Notes: generated by a model not told the origin, from the sequence alone. A stretch of DNA of 9,381 nt from Desulfobacterales bacterium (GCA_021107495.1 JAIOSR010000100.1:1-9381); one strand, 5' to 3'. Shown: positions 1 through 7,394, numbered from the stretch's first letter. A program made the numbers and translations.

Positions 1-126
1 ACCACCCTTTCCGCTCATGACCAGAATCTTTCTCCCGATCTTAGACAGGCTATCCTCAATCATCTTGTCCTGCTGGGCCCTTTCATGATCACCGGGGGTC
101 GCAGCGTTTGTATTTGCTTGATTCAT
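1..126 (-). CDS. Mrp/NBP35-family P-loop ATPase, N-terminal part (truncated by the window edge)
   Basis: Only the first 42 codons are present; the rest lies beyond the left edge. The start is the ATG at 126..124, preceded by a GAGGTGA ribosome-binding-like stretch about 10 nt upstream. After a hydrophilic leader of about 30 residues the protein reads KILVMSGKGG, the beginning of the deviant Walker A motif (SGKGGVGKS in the family) of Mrp/NBP35/MinD-type ATPases. The leader followed by this motif is typical of Mrp/NBP35 proteins, which carry Fe-S clusters to apoproteins. CooC, the ATPase that matures CODH nickel sites, shares the P-loop but normally starts almost directly with it, so I favour Mrp. 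The gene has the same direction as the acs genes but is separated from them by a terminator and has its own promoter candidate. A role in Fe-S supply to CODH/ACS is inference from proximity. Confidence 0.8.
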   Translation of the reverse strand, partial: MNQANTNAATPGDHERAQQDKMIEDSLSKIGRKILVMSGKGG

Positions 127-221
127 AGCTAATTCTTCACCTCGTCTTATACTATCCAGCAAAATTCCACTGGCATGGATCATAATCAAAATGGCCTTAA
201 TAACACAATTTTACAAACCTT

Positions 222-249
222 AAAATATACACACATAGCCAAATGTCAA
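222..249 (-). promoter_or_regulatory. Candidate sigma-70 promoter for the Mrp-type ATPase gene
   Basis: On the minus strand a perfect TTGACA (249..244) is followed after 16 nt by TATTTT (227..222); an alternative -10, TATATT, overlaps it with a shorter spacer. It would give a 5' leader of roughly 90 nt before the ATG at 126. A perfect 10-nt palindrome, CAGGGCCCTG, lies at 268-277, 18 nt upstream of the -35, and could be an operator; that is speculation. The call rests on sequence match only. Confidence 0.5.
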
Positions 250-376
250 GGTCGCAACAACGTTTCACAGGGCCCTGTTGCCGCAGCATTTTGTAAAAAA
301 ACCGTTCCCGGGTCAGTTCTCCGCCGCTTTTTCAAGGGTGGAGGGTTCTTTCCGAAACGATTGACGGGACGCTTAT

Positions 377-426
377 AAAAAAGGACCTCCCCACAACAAC
401 ATCTTTGTGCCATGGAGAGGCCCCTT
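377..426 (-). terminator. Rho-independent terminator of the acs operon
   Basis: On the minus strand the arm AAGGGGCCUCUCC (426..414) pairs over 13 bp, with a few G-U pairs, with GGGGAGGUCCUUU in 392..380, and the U run continues UUUUUU to 377. The 21-nt loop can form a further small stem (CACAA with UUGUG). It lies about 120 nt after the acsE stop codon, just before the promoter of the next gene, which is where an operon-end terminator is expected. The stem followed by a U run is directly visible. Confidence 0.85.
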
Positions 427-470
427 ATAATCTGAATTGTCAGATAAAAATTCTATATATAGTGTAATGC

Positions 471-526
471 GTTGTGACTCTTCGGGCGGGGTTGTCCGCG
501 CCCGCGCCAATTTTTTTATTCACAAC
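471..526 (-). other. Structured element after acsE (nested inverted repeats)
   Basis: Two nested perfect inverted repeats are visible: outer GTTGTGA (471-477) with TCACAAC (520-526), and inner CGGGCG (483-488) with CGCCCG (499-504). The GC-rich core stands out from AT-rich surroundings. A run of seven T at 511-517 follows the inner stem on the plus strand, so the core could act as a plus-strand terminator. In the acs transcript it would be a 3' untranslated hairpin between acsE and the main terminator. Function unknown. Confidence 0.5.
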
Positions 527-549
527 ATAAAACCGCAAGCCGATTTTAT
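527..549 (-). other. Hairpin overlapping the acsE stop codon
   Basis: In the minus-strand transcript AUAAAAUCG (549..541) pairs with CGGUUUUAU (535..527), giving a 9-bp stem (one U-G pair) around the 5-nt loop GCUUG. The acsE stop UAA (548..546) lies inside the 5' arm. It closely resembles the hairpin at the acsA stop codon (5334-5358), and each is followed by a GC-rich hairpin. Possible roles are transcript stabilisation or a dispersed intergenic repeat; neither can be decided here. Confidence 0.55.
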
Positions 550-1448
550 ATTTCAAGCCAGGAATCCGAGTACAGGGATTTCCCCAAAATAATTCTGGCT
601 GTCTTCACATAATCAGACAACTTCCAGCCATCATTGGGTTCTTCAGGTAGGGACTTTTCATCTACCGTCTCATCATCCATCACCTTATGGATCAGTTCCA
701 CAATATCAGGCCTTTTACCGCGGGCAAGATCAATCAACCCCTGATCATACGGGTCCCCAATAACGGAATACATACCCTTCCTTTCCAACATGACCATATA
801 GGTCTGGTTAAGGATGGGTCTGAGATTGTCCGGGGGGCCGTTAGAAATATTGGAGAGCCCGCACGTGGATTTTGCCCCTGGCAACATATCCTGAAGCATC
901 TCCTGAAAGGCCATGAGGCTCATAAGCTGCTGTTGCTGAATATTTACCGGTGTAACTATCCCGTCAAAGAACATGTCCTCATTGGGAACTCCGGCCTCAT
1001 TGGCGGCATAACCGAGTTCAACGGCTAAGGCAGCCCTCTCGTTTTCATCTCTCGGGAGACCTTCCGGTCCCCACATCAATGCCACCATGGCGGCCTTGTA
1101 TTTGACCGCAAGGGGTATCATATTTTCATACCGCTCCGGTCTGACCATAATCGAGTTGATAATGGCCTTTCCCTTGTGGACTGCCAGGCCTGCTTCCATG
1201 GCCTCGATATTTGAGGTATCAAGGCAGAGCGAAGGAGTATCCCCGATGGCTTCCTGGACGGTCTTTACCACGAATTCCATCAATTCGGGACCCCCTTTCC
1301 TTGCAGGACCTAAATTAATGTCGATCCAGTCCATACCCGCTTCCTTCTGACGTTTGGCCTCCTCGACAATAGGACCGGGATCCTTTTCCTTATATGCCTT
1401 TCCGATCACTGTGTTGATGACATTCAGACTTTCTCCAATTATTAACAT
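546..1448 (-). CDS. acsE: Methyltetrahydrofolate:corrinoid/iron-sulfur protein methyltransferase
   Basis: AcsE transfers the methyl group of methyl-tetrahydrofolate to the Co(I) corrinoid of AcsCD in the cytoplasm. The protein is a pterin-binding TIM barrel of 300 residues from the ATG at 1448..1446. I prefer this ATG to the GTG two codons upstream because the GGGAG ribosome site (1460..1456) sits 7 nt before the ATG but only 1 nt before the GTG. The opening MLIIGESLN matches the Moorella enzyme (MLIIGERIN). Visible conserved positions, numbered from the GTG, are Asp79 in LCLDTSN, Asn100 in INS, Asp164 in FFDGIVTP and Asn202 in GLSNIS; they line up with Moorella Asp75, Asn96, Asp160 and Asn199, the folate-binding and catalytic residues. 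It is about 40 residues longer than the Moorella protein (262 aa), partly through a C-terminal insertion of charged sequence around 240-280. It is the last acs gene before the terminator. Confidence 0.93.
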   Translation of the reverse strand: MLIIGESLNVINTVIGKAYKEKDPGPIVEEAKRQKEAGMDWIDINLGPARKGGPELMEFVVKTVQEAIGDTPSLCLDTSNIEAMEAGLAVHKGKAIINSIMVRPERYENMIPLAVKYKAAMVALMWGPEGLPRDENERAALAVELGYAANEAGVPNEDMFFDGIVTPVNIQQQQLMSLMAFQEMLQDMLPGAKSTCGLSNISNGPPDNLRPILNQTYMVMLERKGMYSVIGDPYDQGLIDLARGKRPDIVELIHKVMDDETVDEKSLPEEPNDGWKLSDYVKTARIILGKSLYSDSWLEI

Positions 1449-1516
1449 GGGCACACTCCCTTTAAATAATGTTTTTGGGAACTTCTCTTATGTACGCAGT
1501 GTCTTGTTGTATCACC

Positions 1517-1548
1517 AGCCCACCCCCGTATCAAGTACGGGGCAGGCT
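1517..1548. repeat. REP-like palindrome in the acsC-acsE gap
   Basis: CCCCGTA (1524-1530) and TACGGGG (1536-1542) form a perfect 7-bp stem with a 5-nt loop, extended by AGCC (1517-1520) with GGCT (1545-1548). A second imperfect palindrome (CTCT, CCAT, ATGG, AGAG) follows at about 1554-1572. Both sit in the 144-nt gap between acsC and acsE, which contains no gene. The shape resembles dispersed intergenic palindromes in bacterial genomes; no T run follows, so it is not a typical terminator. An mRNA processing or stabilising role is possible. Confidence 0.55.
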
Positions 1549-1592
1549 CTAACCCTCTCCATCATGGAAGAGAGTAATAGTGAAAACAAGAT

Positions 1593-2936
1593 CTAACCCA
1601 TATCCTTGAGAAATTTGGGTATCAAGGACGCATCCCTGGGACCGATCATAATCTCCCAGTCCGGCAGTTCCTCTTCCATCTCACCGCTGATGGACGCCGC
1701 ATAACCGGGAATAATAATCTTTTTGTGGGCAACCTTATCGGTAATTCCGCACTTTTTAACAAACATGCCCACCACATCGCCGGAGAACTTGCCCGCGGCC
1801 CAGGCGGTCATGACCGAAAGGCCTTCTGTGTCCATAATAAGGAGCCAACTCGGTACCCTGCTCCCTTCTATTTCACCGCTCACAATAAAATAGGTCAGGG
1901 AAAAGTTGGTGGTGACCATCACCGGCGAATTCTCATCCGGCCCGCCGATTTCATAGATCCCTTCCGTCACGGTCATGGGGCGCTGCGGATCAGTAAAAAT
2001 ATTCAGCCTCTCCAACAGCAGGGGAAAGATACTTTCACCCTTAAAATCCGATAGCACCACGATTCCCGCGTATTTGGCAATCAACATGGAGGCTATAAGC
2101 GTCTCGGTATCCAGGTTGTCAGCCATTTCACAGGGAAAAGTGATTGTCGGAAAACCCAGAGACCTGTTTCCTGTCTTAAGGGCTGCCCTGCGGAGGGCCA
2201 CCTGGTCCTCAAAGAGCTGCTTCATCTCCCGAGAGCCTGTATCCAGCACCAGGTCCTTGAGTCCCATGCCTGTCAGCTTATCACTCAGACCGATGAGATC
2301 ATCTATTGTATCCGCTTTCACGGCCAGGGGCAAGCCTGATTCTTTGGCCAGGTTCCCCATATCTTCGGCATTATCAGCGGTAGCTGCGTAAAGGAGGGGC
2401 TTTTTGAAGGCCGTTGCATCAGCGGCTGCCTTGATCACGTCCACTTTGTCACTCATAAGGACCAGGCCAAATTCGCTTTCTTCCGCAATTTTTTTTGCAA
2501 GGGCGGTAAAGGCCCCACTATCCCCGTTTACATCCTTCAAGGCCACTAATTCCGGCCTCAGGTTCAGGCCCACCCGTTCATACTGAAGGGCATTCCACTC
2601 CTTCAGTTTCTTGTCCAGGGCATCCGAATCCATGTCCGACGAGACCATGGCAGCAATGCCCGTGGGGCCGTAAAATGTCTTCTCATGTCTGAACATGACG
2701 GTCTCACCGCCCACTTTAAAGGCACGCTCTCCAGCCCCGATTGCGACAGGCCGGATCGGAGGGGCAGAGGCCTCGGCCAACTGTTCCCTGGCCTCATCAG
2801 ACACGTACGGGCAGGCATCCAGTTCCGCCTTTCCCGAGGCCAGGTTCATGGCAAACGCAAGACAGGTAGGGACACCGCATTCCCCGCAGTTAGTCTTAGG
2901 CAACATCTTGAAAATCTGAATTCCAGTTAATCCCAT
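1593..2936 (-). CDS. acsC: Corrinoid/iron-sulfur protein large (gamma) subunit
   Basis: AcsC carries the [4Fe-4S] cluster and, with AcsD, the corrinoid that receives the methyl group from AcsE and delivers it to the A-cluster of AcsB. The 447-residue length matches the Moorella subunit (446). The N-terminal Fe-S motif is clear, with cysteines at 17, 20, 25 and 42 in KTNCGECGVPTC and the following ACPY; these spacings equal those of the characterised protein. A central TIM-barrel domain follows. The C-terminal corrinoid-binding domain, from about residue 320, contains the family-typical TAWAAGKFSGD and ends near IGPRDASLIPKFL. The ATG at 2936..2934 has an AGGAG site about 7 nt upstream. It lies 107 nt after acsB and 144 nt before acsE in the same direction; both gaps contain palindromes. 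Confidence 0.96.
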   Translation of the reverse strand: MGLTGIQIFKMLPKTNCGECGVPTCLAFAMNLASGKAELDACPYVSDEAREQLAEASAPPIRPVAIGAGERAFKVGGETVMFRHEKTFYGPTGIAAMVSSDMDSDALDKKLKEWNALQYERVGLNLRPELVALKDVNGDSGAFTALAKKIAEESEFGLVLMSDKVDVIKAAADATAFKKPLLYAATADNAEDMGNLAKESGLPLAVKADTIDDLIGLSDKLTGMGLKDLVLDTGSREMKQLFEDQVALRRAALKTGNRSLGFPTITFPCEMADNLDTETLIASMLIAKYAGIVVLSDFKGESIFPLLLERLNIFTDPQRPMTVTEGIYEIGGPDENSPVMVTTNFSLTYFIVSGEIEGSRVPSWLLIMDTEGLSVMTAWAAGKFSGDVVGMFVKKCGITDKVAHKKIIIPGYAASISGEMEEELPDWEIMIGPRDASLIPKFLKDMG

Positions 2937-2955
2937 AATTCACTCCTAATTATAA

Positions 2956-3020
2956 GGACGCAGATTTTCGCAGATATACACAGATTTTTAGATCCCGGAA
3001 ATCTGCGTCTATCTGCGTCC
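2956..3020. repeat. 65-nt inverted repeat built from 10-nt units, acsB-acsC gap
   Basis: The ends GGACGCAGAT (2956-2965) and ATCTGCGTCC (3011-3020) are perfect inverted copies. Inside, the left arm repeats a 10-nt unit ending CGCAGAT or CACAGAT (2966-2975, 2976-2985), and the right arm has ATCTGCGTCT (3001-3010), so the arms can pair over about 17 of 20 positions. It occupies most of the 107-nt gap between acsB and acsC. It could be a dispersed intergenic repeat, or an RNA hairpin that separates acsB and acsC expression. No U run follows on either strand. Confidence 0.6.
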
Positions 3021-3043
3021 GAAAATAAATTTACGTTGGTTCT

Positions 3044-5260
3044 TTATCCAACAATAGGATCCATCTTCAGGGCCGGATGGTCCTTCTCCTTCAAGAAGGC
3101 CATGACCGTTTCCTCATCAGTCCCCACGGTCTCATCGGCTATTCTATCATACAAATCCGGCACACCCATCTCTGCCGCACGCTTGTCCAGGCGCTCCTTG
3201 ATTTCTTCTTTCAGGGACTTGGGCATCCAAACCATGCGAAGAAGCCCACCGTCACCTAACAGGAACTTGCCCTGGGTAATGTTATACTTGCCGTGACCCA
3301 CAAAACCGGGTGAAGACTGTCCTCCGCCCATCACACCGGCCAAGGTCGAGAACTTCATACCGCATGGGGTCATACCGGAGTAATCCCTGTGGACCGTCAT
3401 TATGCCGTTACACCCCGGGATCACTGCGGCGATAGCCTCGCAGCAACCGCAGGTGGTCATGGGATCATGGACAATGCTGTAAAAATTATAGTGGTCTATG
3501 GTCTGTCTGGATGCCTTGTATATGAAGTCATTGACCCCCTTGAACTGTCCCAATACGGGATCAAGGACCTCTCCCTTTTCCACGGGCTGGTTGGGACCTG
3601 TGGGGTTGATCTCAAAAGAGGCCTTGCAGTCCATCCAGTTGTAGGCCCCGCAAAGACCCGTCCTTTCAGGGCTGATCATGCATACATGGCTTGGGGCGAA
3701 TGACTGGCACAGGGTGCAGGAATAAAATGTTTCCACGCTTTCATCCGTCATGTTTTCAACCCGCTCATCCCTTGTCTTGTATTCCGCCTTGGCCCTCTTG
3801 GTCAGATCATCAACATCTTTCTTATCCGTGTACAGGGTCACTTGCACTTTATCGAGGATACTCCCGAAGTCCTGGTGGAACTTGGCATGGATAATAGTGC
3901 CTATGTCCTTGAGCGTAAAACCCTTGTCTATGGCATTATCGCTCACCCTGATCCAGGAGATATCCCTCTGCCCGATGTGCATGATATACTGGGCATAGTT
4001 GATCAAGTGGTGAATCTGTCTTTCCAGGATAGGCTCAAAGTCGGCCTGCATCTCGCGACCCGCCACCTGTACATAGATACCTAACGGCAGGCGGTCACCC
4101 TTCTTTATGTCAGTTACATCCTTACCTATGACCTCCACCTTGCCATCTTCTATCTCATTCATCTCGGCCATCTTGCACAGCTCTGTACACTGGGTCTTGC
4201 CTCCGCCCATCTCCATATAGAGGTCGTCCTTGCGTACCCGCTCACCCTCAAAGGCCGGGCCATAGGAAAGGGGAATGTCGATCTCGGAAATGGTCACCTT
4301 AAGACCCCTGACCTCGATGGATTTCTGGGTAAGTTCATCATGGGGCACATTTGACACAATGTGCTCATAGGTACAGATGCCCGTGGGCAGAATCTGAGGA
4401 ATATCCGTATCCGCAATGGTCGGAAAACCCCAGTTAATAACGCCTGCCGCGTTGGCCGCCCATTCGGCATTTACATCGCCCAGGGCGTTTACAAAGGCGA
4501 AGATCCTGTCTTTCTGGTAGGCTAACATCTTCTTGTAATCACCAGGCTGGATGCCGCCGAAGGACATACCCGCGCGATTGGCAAAACCAACGGCAAAAAC
4601 GGCTGCCGAGATATCGGGACCGAATGACACCAGACGGGTGTTCCACCCGATCTGTACGTCTTCATCTATCAACTGCTGGGCAAATGTCGTGCCGTTCTGG
4701 TTCGCTGCCATGAACACATATATGCTCTTCAACTGATATTCCTCGGCGATCTTTTTGGCCGTAGCCGAATCCGGGGCCGCTCCAACAATGGCCGCGAATC
4801 CAGGGGCCGAACCATCCACAAATTCCACACCCCTCTTTCTCATGATCGCGTCATCGGCCGCGCCCAACCAGATCTTGCCGTTTTCCACATCCGGGTCTTC
4901 GACCTCGGGTTGATAGAAATCAGGCTCTTCCACGTACCGAATGGCCTCAACGATCTCCTCGGCAAAAATAGCGCCCATACCAGCATCTAAAATGGGTCCG
5001 AGATAGGGGAGATTACAATCGTTCTTGATATAGGGCGGCAATAGCGCCCGAGAAAAATCCATGACCTGTTTGGCAGAGTCCAGGTCCGTGACCTTGATGC
5101 CGGTCAAGGAATAGATAACCGGCAAAAAATAGGCCGTGTTGGGAAACTCCAGTTTTTGTGCTCCTCCGTATTTTTCCAGGGCCTCCTGATATTTTCCTTC
5201 TGCCTTGGACACGATATTATAGGCGCCCTGAACCACTGCAAATGCAACCATCTTTGACAT
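3044..5260 (-). CDS. acsB: Acetyl-CoA synthase (CODH/ACS beta subunit)
   Basis: AcsB condenses CO (delivered from the CODH C-cluster), a methyl group from AcsCD and CoA into acetyl-CoA at the Ni-Ni-[4Fe-4S] A-cluster. The 738-residue length matches the bacterial form (Moorella 729), including the N-terminal CODH-contact domain that archaeal CdhC lacks. The A-cluster ligands are all visible: Cys515, Cys518, Cys527 and Cys537 in FYSCTLCQSFAPSHVC and ERTGLCGA hold the [4Fe-4S], and Cys604-Gly-Cys606 in MTTCGCC holds the distal nickel, Cys515, Cys604 and Cys606 also contacting proximal nickel in the family. A further cysteine, Cys607, replaces the usual Phe next to this motif. The protein ends HPALKMDPIVG, as in homologues. 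The ATG at 5260..5258 has a GGGAGG site 9 nt upstream. The gene lies 94 nt downstream of acsA, the usual acsA-acsB arrangement. Confidence 0.97.
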   Translation of the reverse strand: MSKMVAFAVVQGAYNIVSKAEGKYQEALEKYGGAQKLEFPNTAYFLPVIYSLTGIKVTDLDSAKQVMDFSRALLPPYIKNDCNLPYLGPILDAGMGAIFAEEIVEAIRYVEEPDFYQPEVEDPDVENGKIWLGAADDAIMRKRGVEFVDGSAPGFAAIVGAAPDSATAKKIAEEYQLKSIYVFMAANQNGTTFAQQLIDEDVQIGWNTRLVSFGPDISAAVFAVGFANRAGMSFGGIQPGDYKKMLAYQKDRIFAFVNALGDVNAEWAANAAGVINWGFPTIADTDIPQILPTGICTYEHIVSNVPHDELTQKSIEVRGLKVTISEIDIPLSYGPAFEGERVRKDDLYMEMGGGKTQCTELCKMAEMNEIEDGKVEVIGKDVTDIKKGDRLPLGIYVQVAGREMQADFEPILERQIHHLINYAQYIMHIGQRDISWIRVSDNAIDKGFTLKDIGTIIHAKFHQDFGSILDKVQVTLYTDKKDVDDLTKRAKAEYKTRDERVENMTDESVETFYSCTLCQSFAPSHVCMISPERTGLCGAYNWMDCKASFEINPTGPNQPVEKGEVLDPVLGQFKGVNDFIYKASRQTIDHYNFYSIVHDPMTTCGCCEAIAAVIPGCNGIMTVHRDYSGMTPCGMKFSTLAGVMGGGQSSPGFVGHGKYNITQGKFLLGDGGLLRMVWMPKSLKEEIKERLDKRAAEMGVPDLYDRIADETVGTDEETVMAFLKEKDHPALKMDPIVG

Positions 5261-5315
5261 AATCTTTTTCCTCCCTTCTTAAGAGGTATATTGTTTATTT
5301 TTATTTAGTTATCAA

Positions 5316-5358
5316 GCGGCGACGCCGCGTTTCATAAAATCGCCTTAAGCAATTTTAT
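5316..5358 (-). other. Tandem hairpins at the acsA stop codon and in the acsA-acsB gap
   Basis: In the transcript the first hairpin spans 5358..5334: AUAAAAUUGC pairs with GCGAUUUUAU (10 bp with one U-G) around the loop UUAAG, and includes the acsA stop UAA (5357..5355). The second, 5328..5316, pairs GCGGC with GCCGC around GUC. Neither is followed by a U run, so termination is unlikely. The first closely resembles the hairpin at the acsE stop. An eight-codon ATG-to-TGA frame (5335..5312) in this gap is too short to call. Possible roles are 3'-end protection of the acsA message or tuning of the acsA to acsB ratio. Confidence 0.55.
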
Positions 5359-7394
5359 GCTGCTTCCAATTCGCGGCGGTCGCTCATATCCATGAGCACC
5401 CTCTCGCGGGCCTTGTCAATGCCAAGGGCCTTACGCTTTTTATCTATGTGTGCAATCATCTTATGGGCATGCTTGATGGGATCAACTTCAAGGTCCCACA
5501 TACCGCCATACAAATCTTCCAGTTTATTGTACAGGTAATCTTCAAAGATCGGCGATCCGCTTACAGGCATTGTAACCCCAAAGACCGTGTACACACCGGC
5601 GGTCACAAAGTAATGCCCTATGCTTATTGCCTTTTCACTCATCCATTCGGGAGCGGATCCGGCCGCAGGTAGATCGCTGATATCATCTCCCAGACCCCCG
5701 GCCTTTACCACCTCGGCCGCTGCTAAGAGGATCCGGCTGTTGTCTACGCAGGAGCCCATATGCAGAACCGGTGGTATACCTACGGTCTCGCAGACTTCTG
5801 ATAATCCGGGACCGCAAAAGACCTTTGCAGACTCAGGCGTCAAAAGACCGGCCTTTGCGCATGCAATGGCATTACATCCTGTGGTTAGTACGATTACATC
5901 ATTTTTGATCAATTCCTTTACAACGGCGACATGCCCCGCATCCAGCGAGGTGCGTGCGTTGTTTCACCCAACCACGCCGCCGATACCCCGTATGCGGCCG
6001 TTTATGATATTGTCGTTCAGGGTATAATAGGAACCGCGGAAGGTGCCTCCCAAATGATACTCGATTGCCTCATAACTGAAACCCGCAATCAAGTCAGACT
6101 TTTCATCCGGGATCATGACTTCTTTTTCTCTGTTCGGGAAATTCTCGATCGCGGTCTTTACAATCTTCTTGGCGTCTTCAAACGCGGTATGCTCGTCGAA
6201 TTCTATATGGATTGTATCACCCGATTCGATCCTTGCCCTCGGATTCGTGGTAATAATCTTGGTATGAAAACATTCAGCCACATTGGCGATATTTTCCATG
6301 ATGCATTGTATATCAACCACCATGGCTTCCACGGCACCGGTTATAATGGCCAATTCCTGCTGCAGGAAGTCCCCGCAAAGCGGAATCCCGTGTCGCATAA
6401 GAAGCTCATTTGCCGTACAACAAATGCCGCTCAACTGGATACCATTCGCCCCTTTCTCTTTGGCCAGATCTATCATTTCGGGAAGGTCGGCCGCCTGAAC
6501 GATCATTTCGCTCAAAAGCGGCTCATGCCCGTGGATAACGATGTTTACGTGATCTTCTTTCAAAACCCCTAAGTTGGCTGAGCCTTTCACCGGATAGGGA
6601 CACCCGAAAAGCACGTCTTGTAAGTCCGTGGCGATCATTGACCCGCCCCATCCGTCTCCGATAGCAGCCCTGCTGCACTGCATCACGAGGTTTTCATAGT
6701 GCTGGTCCACGCCGATATGGGTTCGGTGCATGATTTCCACTATCTCCCGGTCTATTCCTCTCGGGAGCACACCAAGTTTCTTCCAGAGTTCAACCCGGGG
6801 CTTCGGAGCCCTCAAGGCCGTACAGACCACGCCGTTTTGCTGGCCAAACTGGGCTAATGCAACCTCACCTACTTCAACGGCAATCTCATCAATATCACGG
6901 TCAAGAATCTCGCCGTCTTTACCTTCAACTGTTATATCGACCCCGTAATCGGGAGCAATCTCAAGGAGCTTTTTGGTATCCTTGATATGGTAATCATCCA
7001 CCTCTTTTCGCGCGGCAGCCAAAAAAGCCTCTGCCACACCCCTGCCGTGGTCCGAATGGGCCGCGGCCCCACCCGCCACCATCCTGGCAAAATTTCTTGC
7101 GGCAATGGTGTGGGCCGTTGCACCGCACAGGCCTTTTCGCGTATCCTTTCCTTCAATGCCGCCCTTGGGCAACGGCAGTCTGCACGGTCCCTGGGCGCAA
7201 TTCTTACAGCAGGTGCCCTGGGCACCGATGTTACACGGTTTCATGGTCTGGGCCCGATCAAAGATGGTATCAATTTCCATCTCCCTGGACCTCGCTATCA
7301 TCTCCTGGCTTGCCACATCAAGGGCCAGATCTTCCGGCCTTGGCGGCTGTTTTACCTTTTTAGCAACTACCTTCTTGACTTCTTCCGTAGCCAT
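5355..7394 (-). CDS. acsA: Ni-Fe CO dehydrogenase catalytic subunit, probable selenoprotein (in-frame UGA = Sec477)
   Basis: This subunit interconverts CO2 and CO for AcsB. The frame runs from the ATG at 7394..7392 (AGGAGG 9 nt upstream) to TAA at 5357..5355, 679 residues, a normal length, but it crosses one TGA at 5966..5964. Visible motifs are the D-cluster cysteines 54 and 62, B-cluster cysteines 63, 66, 71 and 90, the HSDHGRG histidines 113 and 116, and C-cluster ligands His290 (IHGHEP), Cys326 (GICC), Cys364 (DIQC), Cys507 (TTGC) and Cys549 (MGSC, nickel ligand). Residue 477, encoded by TGA in GGVVG-U-NNAR, is the remaining C-cluster ligand: it lies 113 residues after Cys364 and 30 before Cys507, exactly as Cys446 relates to Cys333 and Cys476 in CODH-II. 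There is no frame change and homology continues unbroken. With the SECIS-like hairpin just downstream, I infer selenocysteine. Standard gene calling would split it into a 476-residue protein and a 185-residue fragment from the TTG at 5912. A point mutation or sequencing error is the alternative. Confidence 0.93.
5920..5966 (-). promoter_or_regulatory. Putative bacterial SECIS element with UGA selenocysteine codon
   Basis: The UGA is at 5966..5964. Downstream in the message, CCUCGC (5950..5945) and GCGGGG (5939..5934) form a 6-bp stem with one U-G pair, capped by the 5-nt loop UGGAU (5944..5940). The loop begins 20 nt after the UGA and has G at positions 2 and 3. An outer stem ACAACG (5962..5957) with CGUUGU (5925..5920) closes the structure. 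Bacterial SECIS elements are expected to have a short loop with an early G about 16-37 nt after the UGA, as in E. coli fdhF with its GGU loop, where SelB binds. The fit to these rules is by eye; no folding energy was computed. Confidence 0.75.

Larger units (their letters stand above)
127..545. other. 419-nt intergenic region between acsE and the Mrp-type gene
   Basis: No convincing gene lies here on either strand. Going in the direction of transcription, it holds a stop-codon hairpin (527-549), a larger structured element (471-526), a strong intrinsic terminator (377-426), and then the promoter and leader of the Mrp-type gene (about 127-249). A 67-codon plus-strand frame at 175-378 has no recognisable protein character and crosses the promoter and terminator, so I do not call it. 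Confidence 0.7.

Noticed and set aside
1449..1454. GTG start for acsE
   Set aside because: The GGGAG site would be only 1 nt away; the ATG two codons later has correct spacing and matches the N-terminus of characterised AcsE.
5312..5335. Eight-codon ATG-TGA frame in the acsA-acsB gap
   Set aside because: No separate ribosome site and it lies within palindromic sequence; nothing supports translation.
5912..5966. CODH as a frameshifted or broken pseudogene
   Set aside because: Upstream and downstream parts are in the same frame, only one codon is affected, it falls exactly on a conserved metal-ligand cysteine, and a SECIS-like hairpin follows. A point nonsense mutation or sequencing error remains possible but is less likely.
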